A DNA stretch of 64,000 bases from Neorhizobium galegae bv. officinalis (GTDB taxonomy: Bacteria; Pseudomonadota; Alphaproteobacteria; Rhizobiales; Rhizobiaceae), in assembly GCA_000985875.1 (NCBI GenBank), contig CCRI01000003.1, positions 186,001 through 250,000 of the forward strand. Reading direction: 5' to 3'. The notes beneath the pieces were generated by a model. That model was given only the letters and a program-made list of their open reading frames with translations. It had not been told where the DNA came from and ran no database searches. Shown here piece after piece: positions 1-8,371 of the stretch; position 1 is the first letter of the stretch, and the number at the start of each line of letters is the position of its first letter. A program made the translations under genes and the position numbers.

Positions 1-405
1 GACGGCGTCAAGGGCACGACCGCCGTGCATATCTGCTTCGGGTATGCGGCCATCATCCACGAGCGGCCGTCAGGCTATTCCTTCCTGACCCAGCTTTCGG
101 GCTGCTCCTGCCATCAGGTGTCGCTCGAAACCGCGCAATCGAACCTCGATTGCTCGACACTGACCGGCCTTTCCGGCAAGACCCTGATGCTCGGCGTCAT
201 CGACCTGTCGGACATGAATGTCGAGACTCCGGAAACCGTCGCGGACCGCATCCGACGGGCGCTGCCTTACGTCGAGGCGAAGAACATCATCGTCGCGCCG
301 GACTGCGGCATGAAATATCTGCCGCGTGACGTCGCCTTCGGCAAGATGAAGGCGATGGTCGAGGGCGCCAGGATCATGCGCCGGGAATTCGGCGAAGCCG
401 CCTGA
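1..405 (+). CDS. MetE-like cobalamin-independent methionine synthase family protein (C-terminal part)
   Basis: The reading frame is open from the first base of the window, so the N-terminus lies outside; 134 residues remain. The motif HICFGYA near the start and the closing stretch PDCGMKYLPRDVAFGKMKAM match the C-terminal barrel of the MetE / UROD-like superfamily, where His and Cys residues hold a zinc that activates a thiol. Family members without the MetE N-terminal domain are common in rhizobia and often act on small methyl or thiol substrates other than homocysteine, so true methionine synthesis is not claimed. A strong terminator follows directly, separating it from the ring-cleavage operon. 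Confidence 0.8.
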   Translation, partial: DGVKGTTAVHICFGYAAIIHERPSGYSFLTQLSGCSCHQVSLETAQSNLDCSTLTGLSGKTLMLGVIDLSDMNVETPETVADRIRRALPYVEAKNIIVAPDCGMKYLPRDVAFGKMKAMVEGARIMRREFGEAA

Positions 406-429
406 TTTCCATTCGAGAGCCTGGATAAT

Positions 430-461
430 AAGGGCGATTGCCGCGGCAGTCGCCCTTTTTT
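430..461 (+). terminator. Rho-independent terminator after the MetE-like gene
   Basis: AGGGCGA pairs with TCGCCCT, with an inner TGCC/GGCA extension, followed by six T residues. Confidence 0.85.
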
Positions 462-489
462 GCGGTCCGTGGCCGCCCAATTCGAGAAT

Positions 490-554
490 TTGTATCCCAA
501 ATTCGTAAGTTTTGGCGATTAATAGCTTCCAGTTCAGACTATTGTATCCCAAAT
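490..554 (+). promoter_or_regulatory. Two direct copies of TTGTATCCCAAAT upstream of the aromatic operon
   Basis: The 13-base word TTGTATCCCAAAT occurs at 490-502 and again at 542-554, on the same strand and 52 bp apart, which is about five helical turns. Both copies lie in the gap between the terminator and the hydrolase start at 642. This is what an operator for a dimeric regulator touching two sites on one DNA face would look like. The regulator is not in the window; a GntR- or IclR-type protein is a guess. Confidence 0.5.
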
Positions 555-641
555 GAAATCGATGTATGCATTGGGCCAGAGGATTTCGGCTTGCGGTTAG
601 GGTATCCGCCCGCGCGGCACGGCTGGCCCGATAGGAAGATC

Positions 642-1349
642 ATGACGACCCTTGTTCTCATACCCGGGCTTGTATCGGACTCGATGGTCTGGGCGCCCTT
701 GGCGGAAGCGGCTTCCGGCTTCATGCCGGTTCATCACGCCGATCTTTTCGAGGGTACGTCGATTACCGGCATGGCTCGGAAGCTTCTCGACGATGTGGCG
801 GGCGATGTCGTTGCCGTCGGCCACTCGATGGGTGGGCGCGTCGCCCTGGAAATGGCTCGCATGGCGCCGGACCGGGTCCGCGGCTTGGTGCTGGCCAACA
901 CCGGGCATCATCCGAAGCGCGAAGGCGAGGAGATCAAGCGGCAGCAGATGATCGATCTCGGCAACCGCAGCATCGATGAACTGGCGCAGCAATGGCTGCC
1001 GCCTATGCTCGATCCGGCCCGGGTTGGTGACAGACAACTGATCGAACGCCTTCACGCCATGGTCCTCCGGGCAGGTTCGCAGGTCCATGAGCGCCACATT
1101 CGCGCCCTCATCGGCCGCCCGGACGCCAGCGCCTATATCGCCGATCTTGGCTGCCCCATCCTGCTTGTCGCCGCCCGCCAGGATGGCTGGAGCCCGATCG
1201 CCCAACACCAGGAAATCGCCGACGCAGCGCCGGATGCCGAGCTCGTCATCATCGAAAATGCCGGGCACTTCGCTCCCGTCGAACGGCCCGTGGAAACCAC
1301 CGCTGCCATCACCGAATGGCTGGCGTGCAGATTTGGAGAATCCCAATGA
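642..1349 (+). CDS. Alpha/beta hydrolase of the aromatic ring-cleavage operon
   Basis: A 235-residue alpha/beta-fold hydrolase. The nucleophile elbow GHSMGG places Ser62; Asp181 (in RQDGWSP) and His209 (in NAGHFAP) complete the expected triad. There is no signal peptide, so it is cytoplasmic. The frame is open upstream to 438, but the ATG at 642 is preceded by AGGAAGA and begins the typical strand MTTLVLIPGL, so it is preferred. Its stop overlaps the ligA start (ATGA), which implies translational coupling. Known relatives hydrolyse ester, enol-lactone or C-C bonds in aromatic catabolism; the exact substrate cannot be read from the sequence. Confidence 0.85.
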   Translation: MTTLVLIPGLVSDSMVWAPLAEAASGFMPVHHADLFEGTSITGMARKLLDDVAGDVVAVGHSMGGRVALEMARMAPDRVRGLVLANTGHHPKREGEEIKRQQMIDLGNRSIDELAQQWLPPMLDPARVGDRQLIERLHAMVLRAGSQVHERHIRALIGRPDASAYIADLGCPILLVAARQDGWSPIAQHQEIADAAPDAELVIIENAGHFAPVERPVETTAAITEWLACRFGESQ

Positions 1350-1699
1350 GTGAAGCAGCAGCCACGATACCGGATACCCCGCTCTTCGACCGGGCGGGCT
1401 CGATCCGCGGTTACAGGATCAACAAGATGGCGATGGCGCTCGGCCAGCCTGCCAACCGCGCGGCCTTCAAGGCCGATGAAGAGGCCTATCTCGACAGTTT
1501 CGGCCTGAGCGCCCACGAAAAGTCGGCGGTCATGGCCCGCGATTGGCACGAGATGGTGCGCCTCGGCGGCAACCTTTTCTTCATCCTGAAGATCTCGGCG
1601 GTCGATCCGACCCCGATCACCAGGATCGGTGCGGCCCAGGCCAGCATGGAACACGAAGACTTTCTGCATTTGAGACTGGGAAAAAAGCGTAATGGCTAA
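1346..1699 (+). CDS. ligA: Protocatechuate 4,5-dioxygenase alpha (small) subunit
   Basis: A 117-residue protein of the LigA family, the small subunit that caps the active site of class III extradiol dioxygenases. Visible family features are RGYRINKMAMAL near the N-terminus and the segment MARDWHEMVRLGGNLFF, where LigA helices pack over the catalytic subunit. The ATG at 1346 overlaps the stop of the hydrolase, with GGAGAA as ribosome binding site. An earlier in-frame start at 1316 would lie inside the hydrolase and is not needed. It overlaps ligB by 8 bases, fitting production of the two subunits in equal amounts. Confidence 0.9.
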   Translation: MSEAAATIPDTPLFDRAGSIRGYRINKMAMALGQPANRAAFKADEEAYLDSFGLSAHEKSAVMARDWHEMVRLGGNLFFILKISAVDPTPITRIGAAQASMEHEDFLHLRLGKKRNG

Positions 1700-2534
1700 G
1701 ATCATCGGCGGGCTTGGAACGAGCCACGTTCCCTCGATCGGCGCGGCACTCGACAAGGGATTGCGCGACACGCCGGACTGGAAGCCGTTCTTCGACGGTT
1801 ACGAAGTCGGCAAGCAGTGGATGCGGGACGCCAAGCCCGATATCGCCGTCGTCGTCTTCAACGATCACGGCAACACCTTCTTCCTCGACCGCGTCCCGAC
1901 CTTCGCCGTCGGCGTCGCCGAAACCTATAATCCGGTCGATGAAGGCTGGGGCCCGCGCGCCATCCCGGCATTCGAAGGAGCCGTGGATTTCTCCTGGCAT
2001 TTCGTCGACAAGCTGGTCGAGCGCCATTTCGACCCGATGGTCTGCCGCGAGATCGAGGTGGATCACGGCCTGCAGGTGCCGATGGAACTGTTCTTCGGCC
2101 GGCCGGAAGCCTGGCCGGTGAAGGTCCTGCCGATCTGGGTCAACACCATCCAGTATCCGATCCCGACGCCGCAGCGCTGCTGGGATATGGGCACGGTCCT
2201 GCGCGAAGCGATCGAGAGCTGGCCGGGCGACGAACGCGTCGTCATTCTCGGCACCGGCGGCCTGTCGCACCAGCTGCAGGGTGCTCGCGCCGGCTTCATC
2301 AACCAGGCCGCCGACCGCGCCTGGCTTGACGGCATCGCCAACAATCCGGAACCCTATCGCGCCATGAGCCGCGAGGACTACGTGGAACAGTTCGGCTCCG
2401 AAGGCGCCGAGCTGATCATGTGGCTTGTCATGCGTGCCGCGATGAACAGCGACGTCAACCTCATCCACAAACACTACCACGCCCCGGCTTCGATGACCGG
2501 CGCCGGCATGGTCGTGTTGGAAAATGCGGCCTGA
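1692..2534 (+). CDS. ligB: Protocatechuate 4,5-dioxygenase beta (catalytic) subunit
   Basis: A 280-residue LigB-type class III extradiol dioxygenase, which opens the catechol ring next to the hydroxyls using non-heme Fe(II) and O2. The expected iron ligands are present: His12 (GTSHVP), His59 (FNDHGN) and Glu240 (GSEGAEL), and His193 (GLSHQLQG) fits the catalytic base. Length matches Sphingobium LigB. The companion LigA makes protocatechuate the best substrate guess; gallate or 3-O-methylgallate are alternatives because the same fold handles them. The gene overlaps both ligA and the downstream YCII gene. Confidence 0.9.
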   Translation: MAKIIGGLGTSHVPSIGAALDKGLRDTPDWKPFFDGYEVGKQWMRDAKPDIAVVVFNDHGNTFFLDRVPTFAVGVAETYNPVDEGWGPRAIPAFEGAVDFSWHFVDKLVERHFDPMVCREIEVDHGLQVPMELFFGRPEAWPVKVLPIWVNTIQYPIPTPQRCWDMGTVLREAIESWPGDERVVILGTGGLSHQLQGARAGFINQAADRAWLDGIANNPEPYRAMSREDYVEQFGSEGAELIMWLVMRAAMNSDVNLIHKHYHAPASMTGAGMVVLENAA

Positions 2535-2865
2535 TCCGATGTTCTTCCTGATGCGCTGCCTGCACCATGAAGGCCAGGACGCCGCCCGCGATACCCACCG
2601 CCCGTCACACCGGGCCTGGGTCCAGTCGGGCGGAGAAGGCCTCGCCGCCGTGCTGATCGGCTCCGCCCTCGTTGACGAAGGCGGTTCGTCGATCGGCAAT
2701 TTCGGTATTGTCGAAGCCACGAGCCTTGTGGAGGCGCAGGCCTTTGCCGAGGGCGATCCCTTCAATCGCGCCGGCATTGTCGCGGCGATCGAACTGACGC
2801 AGCTGCCGGACACGTTCCAGGCGGCTCGGATCAGCGACCCGATGACCCCGCGCAAGAATAGCTGA
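2524..2865 (+). CDS. YCII-domain protein of the aromatic operon
   Basis: A 113-residue YciI-like protein: MFFLMRCLHH at the N-terminus, a conserved His-containing stretch around THRPSHRAWV, and the SLVEAQAFAEGDPF segment typical of the family. The fold is a ferredoxin-like barrel related to muconolactone isomerase, so a role as isomerase, lyase or dehalogenase on a ring-cleavage product is reasonable but unproven. The start overlaps the end of ligB by 11 bases and a strong terminator follows, so it is the last gene of the operon. Confidence 0.85.
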   Translation: MRPDPMFFLMRCLHHEGQDAARDTHRPSHRAWVQSGGEGLAAVLIGSALVDEGGSSIGNFGIVEATSLVEAQAFAEGDPFNRAGIVAAIELTQLPDTFQAARISDPMTPRKNS

Positions 2866-2892
2866 CGCCGTCCTTTCGGAAACCGGCAACAG

Positions 2893-2935
2893 AAAAGGCG
2901 ACGCCATCCATGTCAGGATGGCGTCGCCTTTTTTT
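2893..2935 (+). terminator. Rho-independent terminator of the lig operon
   Basis: A 17-bp perfect stem (AAAAGGCGACGCCATCC and its complement) around a 6-base loop, with the 3' arm running into a T tract. This is the end of the hydrolase-ligA-ligB-YCII transcript. Confidence 0.9.
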
Positions 2936-3047
2936 CGTTCGGCTCAACGCCCGGGAAAAGATGGCAGCAGCCGTTCAGTCTTTGTGAAGGACTGGCAGCC
3001 AATGTGTTGCAATTCCTGGGCGATTCGCCCGACAGTACGGAGAGTAC

Positions 3048-3302
3048 ATGACGCTGCTGCAATTCCCCGCCGATCGGCGCACCGCTGACGTAAAACGTTG
3101 CGCCGAAGCGCTTCTGCGGCTTCACGGCGAACAGGCGAACCGTTTCTGGCGATCGGAAATGGCCGGTTTCGCGGCAGCTCTCAGAGCCCAGGGCGTGGCA
3201 GATCAGGAAATCTCCCACCAGGCCGGCCTGTTCATGCACGCCGTCCAGATGCAGCTGCAGGACATTTGCATCGACGACGGGACGAACCTGGCCGCAGGTT
3301 GA
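3048..3302 (+). CDS. Small DUF6074-like protein
   Basis: An 84-residue soluble protein. The opening MTLLQFPADRR and the helix pattern with a central RFWRSEMAGF resemble the rhizobial DUF6074 family, whose members start with a similar hydrophobic-FP-basic segment. The ATG follows CGGAGAG at good spacing. No function is known for the family, and no catalytic motif is visible. It stands alone between the lig terminator and tRNA-Thr. Confidence 0.65.
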   Translation: MTLLQFPADRRTADVKRCAEALLRLHGEQANRFWRSEMAGFAAALRAQGVADQEISHQAGLFMHAVQMQLQDICIDDGTNLAAG

Positions 3303-3368
3303 TCCGCTCCAGCCGCTGACCCGGCGAATGTCAGCAGTGTATGCTCTGCCCGAATGCTGACTGATAAG

Positions 3369-3444
3369 TGGTGCCGCTTGCAGGACTCGAACCTGCGACC
3401 CCATCATTACGAATGATGTGCTCTACCACCTGAGCTAAAGCGGC
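3369..3444 (-). tRNA. tRNA-Thr (anticodon CGT)
   Basis: Read on the minus strand it folds as a full cloverleaf: acceptor GCCGCTT with AAGCGGC, TA at positions 8-9, D-arm GCTC, anticodon arm CATCA-TTCGTAA-TGATG, and T-arm with GGTTCGAGTCC. Anticodon CGT reads threonine codon ACG. Discriminator A is followed by an encoded CCA at 3371-3369. Confidence 0.97.
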
Positions 3445-3574
3445 ACGGGCAGCGGCCGGTTTTGCCGGGGCTGCGAGTGATGCGGCTGATACAGGCATTG
3501 ACCTGCGATTTCAAGCCGGGTTTTGGGCTTCTCGACGATTTTCCTGAAAAGACGGTTGTTATCCAGCCGTCAGT

Positions 3575-4531
3575 TCAAACCGCGAGGCGCTCGCGCGCCG
3601 TCCGGTATTCGTTTTCCAGCCGCTCGACGAGTTCGGCGACCGGAACCACCGCCTTGACTGCGCCGACGCCCTGGCCTGCCCCCCAGATCTCCTTCCAGGC
3701 CTTCGGGCCGCTGACGGCCTGGTCGAAATCCATCTTGGACGGGTCGGCGACCGGAAGGGCATCCGGGTCCATGCCGGTGGCGACTATGGAGCCCTTGAGA
3801 TAGTTGCCGTGGATGCCGGTGAAATAGTTGGAATAGACGACGTCGGCAGCATTCGAATCGACGATCATCTGCTTGTAGCCATCGACGGCGCGCGCCTCCT
3901 TCGTGGCGATGAAGGGCGAGCCGATATAGGCCATGTCGGCGCCCATGGCTTGGGCGGCAAGGATGCCGCCGCCGGTGGCGATCGCCCCGGCGAGCAGCAG
4001 CGGCCCGTCGAACCATTCCCGGATTTCCTGCACCAGCGCGAAAGGCGACAGAGTGCCGGCATGCCCGCCGGCGCCGGCAGCCACCGCGATCAGCCCGTCG
4101 GCTCCCTTGCGGATCGCCGAATTGGCGTGGCGGTTGTTGATGATGTCGTGCAGCACGATGCCGCCATAGGAATGCACGGCGGCATTCACCTCCGGCACCG
4201 CCCCCAGCGAGGAAATGACGATCGGCACCTTGTACTTCACGCACATCATCAGGTCGTGCTCCAGGCGCTTGTTGGAGGTGTGGACGATCTGGTTGACGGC
4301 GAAGGGGGCTGCCGGCCTTTCGGGGTTGGCTGCGTCGTAGGCGGCGAGATCCTCGGTGATCATGGCCAGCCACTCGTCGAGTTGGCTTTCCGGCCGCGCA
4401 TTGAGCGCCGGGAAGGCGCCGACGACGCCGGCCTTGCATTGCGCCAGCGTCAGTTCCGGATGGGAAATGATGAACAGCGGCGACGCGACCACGGGCAGGC
4501 GGAGCCTGTCCTTGAGGACTGCTGGAAGCAT
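3575..4531 (-). CDS. Nitronate monooxygenase (2-nitropropane dioxygenase family)
   Basis: A 318-residue FMN-dependent TIM-barrel enzyme that oxidises alkyl nitronates to carbonyl compounds and nitrite. Family marks are the opening LRLPVVASPLFIISHPEL, the GAGGHAGTLSPF loop that carries the conserved histidine near the flavin, and the phosphate-binding segment GAIATGGGILAAQAMGADMAYIGSPF. Length fits class I enzymes. The ATG at 4531 is followed by hydrophobic strand residues as in homologues. A perfect palindrome lies about 25 bp upstream and probably controls the gene. Physiological substrate is unknown; relatives linked to acyl-CoA metabolism exist. Confidence 0.9.
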   Translation of the reverse strand: MLPAVLKDRLRLPVVASPLFIISHPELTLAQCKAGVVGAFPALNARPESQLDEWLAMITEDLAAYDAANPERPAAPFAVNQIVHTSNKRLEHDLMMCVKYKVPIVISSLGAVPEVNAAVHSYGGIVLHDIINNRHANSAIRKGADGLIAVAAGAGGHAGTLSPFALVQEIREWFDGPLLLAGAIATGGGILAAQAMGADMAYIGSPFIATKEARAVDGYKQMIVDSNAADVVYSNYFTGIHGNYLKGSIVATGMDPDALPVADPSKMDFDQAVSGPKAWKEIWGAGQGVGAVKAVVPVAELVERLENEYRTARERLAV

Positions 4532-4555
4532 GGATCAAAAACCTCCCGATTGACC

Positions 4556-4571
4556 TTTACGCAAACGTAAA
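4556..4571 (-). promoter_or_regulatory. Palindrome TTTACG-N4-CGTAAA upstream of the nitronate monooxygenase
   Basis: TTTACGCAAACGTAAA is a perfect inverted repeat placed between 25 and 40 bp before the minus-strand start. The shape resembles operators of MerR-type regulators of branched-chain amino acid and acyl-CoA breakdown (LiuR-like). A half copy, AACGTAAAC, occurs at 4734-4742. The assignment to a regulator is inference. Confidence 0.5.
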
Positions 4572-4780
4572 TCCGTCTACCAGATCGCGGGAGCCTCGAA
4601 AAGCCGGGGGAAAGATTTTTGGAAGCAGATCTCCGCGACGACCGGCGAAGTCTCCCGACATATCCTGTCCTTATTTTTCGCCATGGTGCAATCGAAGGCG
4701 GTGCTTGCAGTTCCGCGGCGGAGAGGTTACCGAAACGTAAACTCCCGCGCAGTGGGAATGAGAATGAAGAAGGACCGGCA

Positions 4781-6022
4781 GTGAGCGGTTTGGAAACGGC
4801 CATCAGGAACGCACTGGATCGCTCGAACCGGGCGGACCGGGAGATCAGGGCGCGTATTTATCAATCGGCGCGTCAGGCGCTGGACGCCGGCCTTCGCAAG
4901 CAGGGCGTTACCGACCGGCTGATCATCATGCAGCAGCATGAACTCCTGGAGCGCAAGATCCACGAGATCGAAATGGCGGAAGTCGAGCGCCTGGCCGAAC
5001 CGGCGCCGGAACCCACCGTCGAACTCGATCCGGAACTGCCATATGCGGCAGAATCCATGGCCGTTGAGTCTCCGGTCATGGAGGCTCGCCCTCGGCCGGA
5101 AACGCCGCAACGGTCGGCTTCTCCGCCGCCTGTAGCGCCGCCCATCGATACCGTTTCCGGCGAGACGCGCTCTCCCGCTCCAACTGCCGCTGCTGCTGCG
5201 ATGTCCTCCGGAGATCTCGGCGGCGTGAGCCCCGCGCGCGGCGCGCGGATCGAAACCCAGCAATTCGAACCGGCGCCCCAGGCGAAAGCGGCAAAGCCGG
5301 GCAAGACGAACAAGAGCGCCCGGCCGTCATCCGATAGCGGGCTCGACGTTCCCCCGGAACGCGCGGCCAAACCGCGGAAGCGTCGGAGTTTCCTGTCGCA
5401 TCTCCTGACCTGGTTCATCACACTTGGCGTGGTTGGCGGCGCCTGCTGGTGGTTCTATCAATCCGGTCTGGTGCAGTCGATCGTCGAGGAAGCGATGAAG
5501 TCGGCCGACCGCTCGGTCGCCGGTCAGGGATCGGCTCAGGGGCCGACAGCCTTCGATCCGCGCAGCGGTTTTTCCGACGATTGGGTGGAGATCTTCGTGC
5601 CCGCCAAGGCGGCGGAGATGAAAGCCGGCGGTCAGGCGAAAATCGAGGCAATCGCTGCCTCGGAAGGTCAGGCTGTGCGCATCGCATCGGCAACGTCAGG
5701 CGATGAGGGCGATGTCTCGGTGGACGTGCCGCCGGAAGTGCTTCGCGAAATGGCCGGCAAGAGCTCGACGGTGGCCCTGACCCTGCAGTCGGGACAGAAC
5801 AGTTCCGTACAGCTGTCGGTCCGCTGTGATTTCGGGAGCCTCGGCAGCTGCAGCCGCCATCGCTTTACGGCCACACAGGAGAAGCTGGAGGCGCTCTTCC
5901 GGGTCACCTTCGAGCGGTCGCTTGCCCCCAACCGGCCCGGCCGCTTGATCTTCAACAGCGGTATCGACGGCGCAGGCCGGGCTGTGCTGCTCTATTCGGT
6001 GCGTATCCTGCCGGGGCAATGA
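4781..6022 (+). CDS. Conserved membrane protein of unknown function
   Basis: A 413-residue protein that I do not recognise. Residues 1-75 are charged and helical; 76-200 are a Pro/Ala-rich linker; one membrane segment spans about 206-226 (LLTWFITLGVVGGACWWFY) after a basic patch PRKRR, which predicts a cytoplasmic N-terminus and a periplasmic C-terminal domain. That domain (about 250-413) has two cysteines in RCDFGSLGSC, possibly a disulfide. The GTG at 4781 follows AGAAGGA at good spacing; the longer frame from 4619 lacks such a site. Its stop lies 3 bp from the stop of the convergent ppk2 gene. Confidence 0.7.
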   Translation: MSGLETAIRNALDRSNRADREIRARIYQSARQALDAGLRKQGVTDRLIIMQQHELLERKIHEIEMAEVERLAEPAPEPTVELDPELPYAAESMAVESPVMEARPRPETPQRSASPPPVAPPIDTVSGETRSPAPTAAAAAMSSGDLGGVSPARGARIETQQFEPAPQAKAAKPGKTNKSARPSSDSGLDVPPERAAKPRKRRSFLSHLLTWFITLGVVGGACWWFYQSGLVQSIVEEAMKSADRSVAGQGSAQGPTAFDPRSGFSDDWVEIFVPAKAAEMKAGGQAKIEAIAASEGQAVRIASATSGDEGDVSVDVPPEVLREMAGKSSTVALTLQSGQNSSVQLSVRCDFGSLGSCSRHRFTATQEKLEALFRVTFERSLAPNRPGRLIFNSGIDGAGRAVLLYSVRILPGQ

Positions 6023-6025
6023 TCT

Positions 6026-6904
6026 CTATTTCAGGAATTTCGGGCCGAAACCGAAGATCTTGTCGTCAATCTCGCCGATAGCCTCCTTGTCCTTACCCTC
6101 ATAGTCGAGCGACAGGATGTGGCGAATGACGTTCAGGCGGGCGCGGCGCTTGTCGTTGGCGCGTACGACCGCCCATGGCGTCTCCTTGTTGTGGGTCCTT
6201 TCGAGCATCGCGTCGCGCTTCTCGGTGTAGTCGTCCCACTTGTGGAGAGCGGCGATGTCCATCGGCGACAGTTTCCAGATCTTGAGCGGATCGTGCCGCC
6301 GGTCATGGAAGCGCTTGAGCTGCATCTCGCGGCCGATATCCAGCCAGAACTTGAAGAAGATGATGCCTTCGTCGGAAATCGTGTCCTCGAAGCGCGGAAC
6401 CGCCTTCATGAAATCCTTGTACTGGTCCGGCGTGCAGAAGCCCATCACCGGCTCGACCCCGGCCCGGTTGTACCAGGAGCGGTCGAACAGCACGATCTCC
6501 CCCGATGTCGGGAAATGCGAGATATAGCGCTGGAAATACCATTGGCCGGCCTCGGTCTCCGTCGGTTTGTTGAGCGCCACCACGCGGGCCGAGCGCGGAT
6601 TGAGGTAGGCATTGATCGAAAAGATCGTGCCGCCCTTGCCGGCCGCATCGCGCCCCTCGAACAGCGCCATCATCCGCTTGCCGGTCGCCTTCAACCAGAA
6701 CTGGACCTTGACGAGCTCGACCTGCAGTTTTTCGAGCTGCTTTGCGTATTTGTCCTTGTCCAGCTTGTCGTCATGGGGATATCCGCCGGAGGCGAGGGCA
6801 TGTTCTTCGATCCAGGCCGGCAGTACCGGGTCGTCGATATCGAACCGCTTGAGCTTGCCGTTGATGTCGATGTTGACTGCCCGGCTTTCGATTTCATCCG
6901 CCAT
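6026..6904 (-). CDS. ppk2: Polyphosphate kinase 2
   Basis: A 292-residue PPK2, a P-loop enzyme that moves phosphate between polyphosphate and nucleoside di- or triphosphates. Walker A is GRDAAGKGG; the Walker B region is [15 protein letters not shown]; the lid region holds [17 protein letters not shown]. One PPK2 domain is present, as in short class I enzymes. The ATG at 6904 follows GGAGGAAG, better than the upstream start at 6934. It is divergent from phoR, so polyphosphate and phosphate sensing sit side by side. Confidence 0.95.
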   Translation of the reverse strand: MADEIESRAVNIDINGKLKRFDIDDPVLPAWIEEHALASGGYPHDDKLDKDKYAKQLEKLQVELVKVQFWLKATGKRMMALFEGRDAAGKGGTIFSINAYLNPRSARVVALNKPTETEAGQWYFQRYISHFPTSGEIVLFDRSWYNRAGVEPVMGFCTPDQYKDFMKAVPRFEDTISDEGIIFFKFWLDIGREMQLKRFHDRRHDPLKIWKLSPMDIAALHKWDDYTEKRDAMLERTHNKETPWAVVRANDKRRARLNVIRHILSLDYEGKDKEAIGEIDDKIFGFGPKFLK

Positions 6905-7063
6905 GATAATGCTTCCTCCGATCGATCCCCGCATGGGGCGATAGCCGAAATGTAACGCAAGTTCGAAATTCTGCTACCGTCCGGACAACGCCATTTTTCC
7001 GATATCCCACGGGAAGCGATGTATATCTGTCATGCAAGGGATATATGAGCGCGTGTTCAACCT

Positions 7064-8365
7064 GTGAAAGCTGCGAGTCTGTCTGTGGAGTCGGTACTGG
7101 AGAAATGGCGTCGGGGTATGGGCACGCTCGTTGTGAGGGCCCGCCAGGAACGAGCTCTGTTGCTGCTTCTGACCCTGCTGGCGATGATCGCCTTTGTGAT
7201 CGGCATGGATTGGGTGGGCGTCCTGGTGGGCTGGCTGCTCCTGGTGCTGGTCGCCGTCGGCCGCAGGCCTGTCGTTCTTCCGCCGCCGGCCCCGCAGATC
7301 ATCGAGGAGGAGCGGCCGGGCTTCCAGCCGCTGCCTCAGGTGGCGGCAACTCTTAGTGCCTTGGATACGCCGGCTTTCGTGCTCGGCGAGGACGTCACCG
7401 TCCTCTATCAGAACAAGGCCGCCGAAAGAGCTTTCGGAATTCTTTCTCCCGGTTCGCATCTCTCGGCACGGCTGCGGTCCCCCGGCATTCTCGACATGGT
7501 GCGGGAAACTATTGCCACAGACGAGCCCAACCAGATCGAGCATTCCGAGCGGCTGCCTTCCGAGCGCGTCTATACCCTGCGCATCGCGCCCATCGATTTC
7601 GGCAAGTCCATGCAGCAGGGCGCCGGAGGAGTACCGCAGAAGCTCTATCTGCTCTCCTTTAGGGATATCTCGGAACTGCGCCGCATCGATCGGATGCGGT
7701 CGGATTTCGTCGCCAATGCCAGCCACGAGCTGCGCACCCCGCTTGCCTCCCTGCGAGGCTTCATCGAGACCCTGCAGGGGCCGGCACGCTCCGATCCCGC
7801 CGCGCACGAGCGGTTCCTCGCCATCATGTTCGACCAGGCGACGCGCATGAGCCGTCTCGTCGACGATCTCATGTCGCTGTCGCGGCTGGAGCTCAAATCC
7901 CATATCGCCCCGGACCAGACGATCGACCTGAAGCCGCTGATCAGTCATGTGCGGGATGCGCTGGTGCCTCTTGCCGACGATCTCGGGGTGGAAATCCGCA
8001 CGCACCTGCCGGAAGGCAAGGTGGAGGTTCTGGGCGATCGCGACGAGCTCGTCCAGGTTTTCGAAAACCTGATCGAGAACGCCTGCAAATACGGCCAGGA
8101 AGGCAAGTTCGTGGACGTTTACCTCAGGAACGGTGCTTCCGATCCGGTGGAAGTGACGGTTGTCGACCAGGGCCCCGGCATTCCGGCCGAGCACGTTCCG
8201 CGGCTGACCGAGCGCTTCTACCGGGTCAGCGTGGCCGACAGCCGTTCCAAGAAAGGCACTGGCCTCGGCCTTGCAATCGTCAAGCACATCCTGACCCGCC
8301 ACAGAGCCCGTCTGATCGTCAAGTCGGAAGTCGGCAAGGGCAGCGAGTTCACGGTCAGGTTCTGA
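7064..8365 (+). CDS. phoR: Phosphate regulon sensor histidine kinase PhoR
   Basis: A 433-residue membrane kinase: two close membrane segments in residues 29-66, a PAS domain (about 95-200), the phosphoacceptor site ANASHELRTPLASLRG, and an ATPase domain with NLIENACKYG (N box), VVDQGPGIP (G1) and KGTGLGLAIVK (G2). Short periplasmic loop plus PAS is the PhoR layout; such kinases sense phosphate through the Pst-PhoU complex and phosphorylate PhoB. The start at GTG 7064 is uncertain; 7085 is an alternative. Unlike related rhizobia, no pst genes follow, only a phoB remnant seven bases downstream. Confidence 0.9.
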   Translation: MKAASLSVESVLEKWRRGMGTLVVRARQERALLLLLTLLAMIAFVIGMDWVGVLVGWLLLVLVAVGRRPVVLPPPAPQIIEEERPGFQPLPQVAATLSALDTPAFVLGEDVTVLYQNKAAERAFGILSPGSHLSARLRSPGILDMVRETIATDEPNQIEHSERLPSERVYTLRIAPIDFGKSMQQGAGGVPQKLYLLSFRDISELRRIDRMRSDFVANASHELRTPLASLRGFIETLQGPARSDPAAHERFLAIMFDQATRMSRLVDDLMSLSRLELKSHIAPDQTIDLKPLISHVRDALVPLADDLGVEIRTHLPEGKVEVLGDRDELVQVFENLIENACKYGQEGKFVDVYLRNGASDPVEVTVVDQGPGIPAEHVPRLTERFYRVSVADSRSKKGTGLGLAIVKHILTRHRARLIVKSEVGKGSEFTVRF

Positions 8366-8371
8366 CCTGAC

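Noticed and set aside
7027..7033. CTGTCAT, half of a Pho box, 31 bp before phoR
   Set aside because: A Pho box needs a second copy 11 bp away; neither side has one, so PhoB control is not supported.
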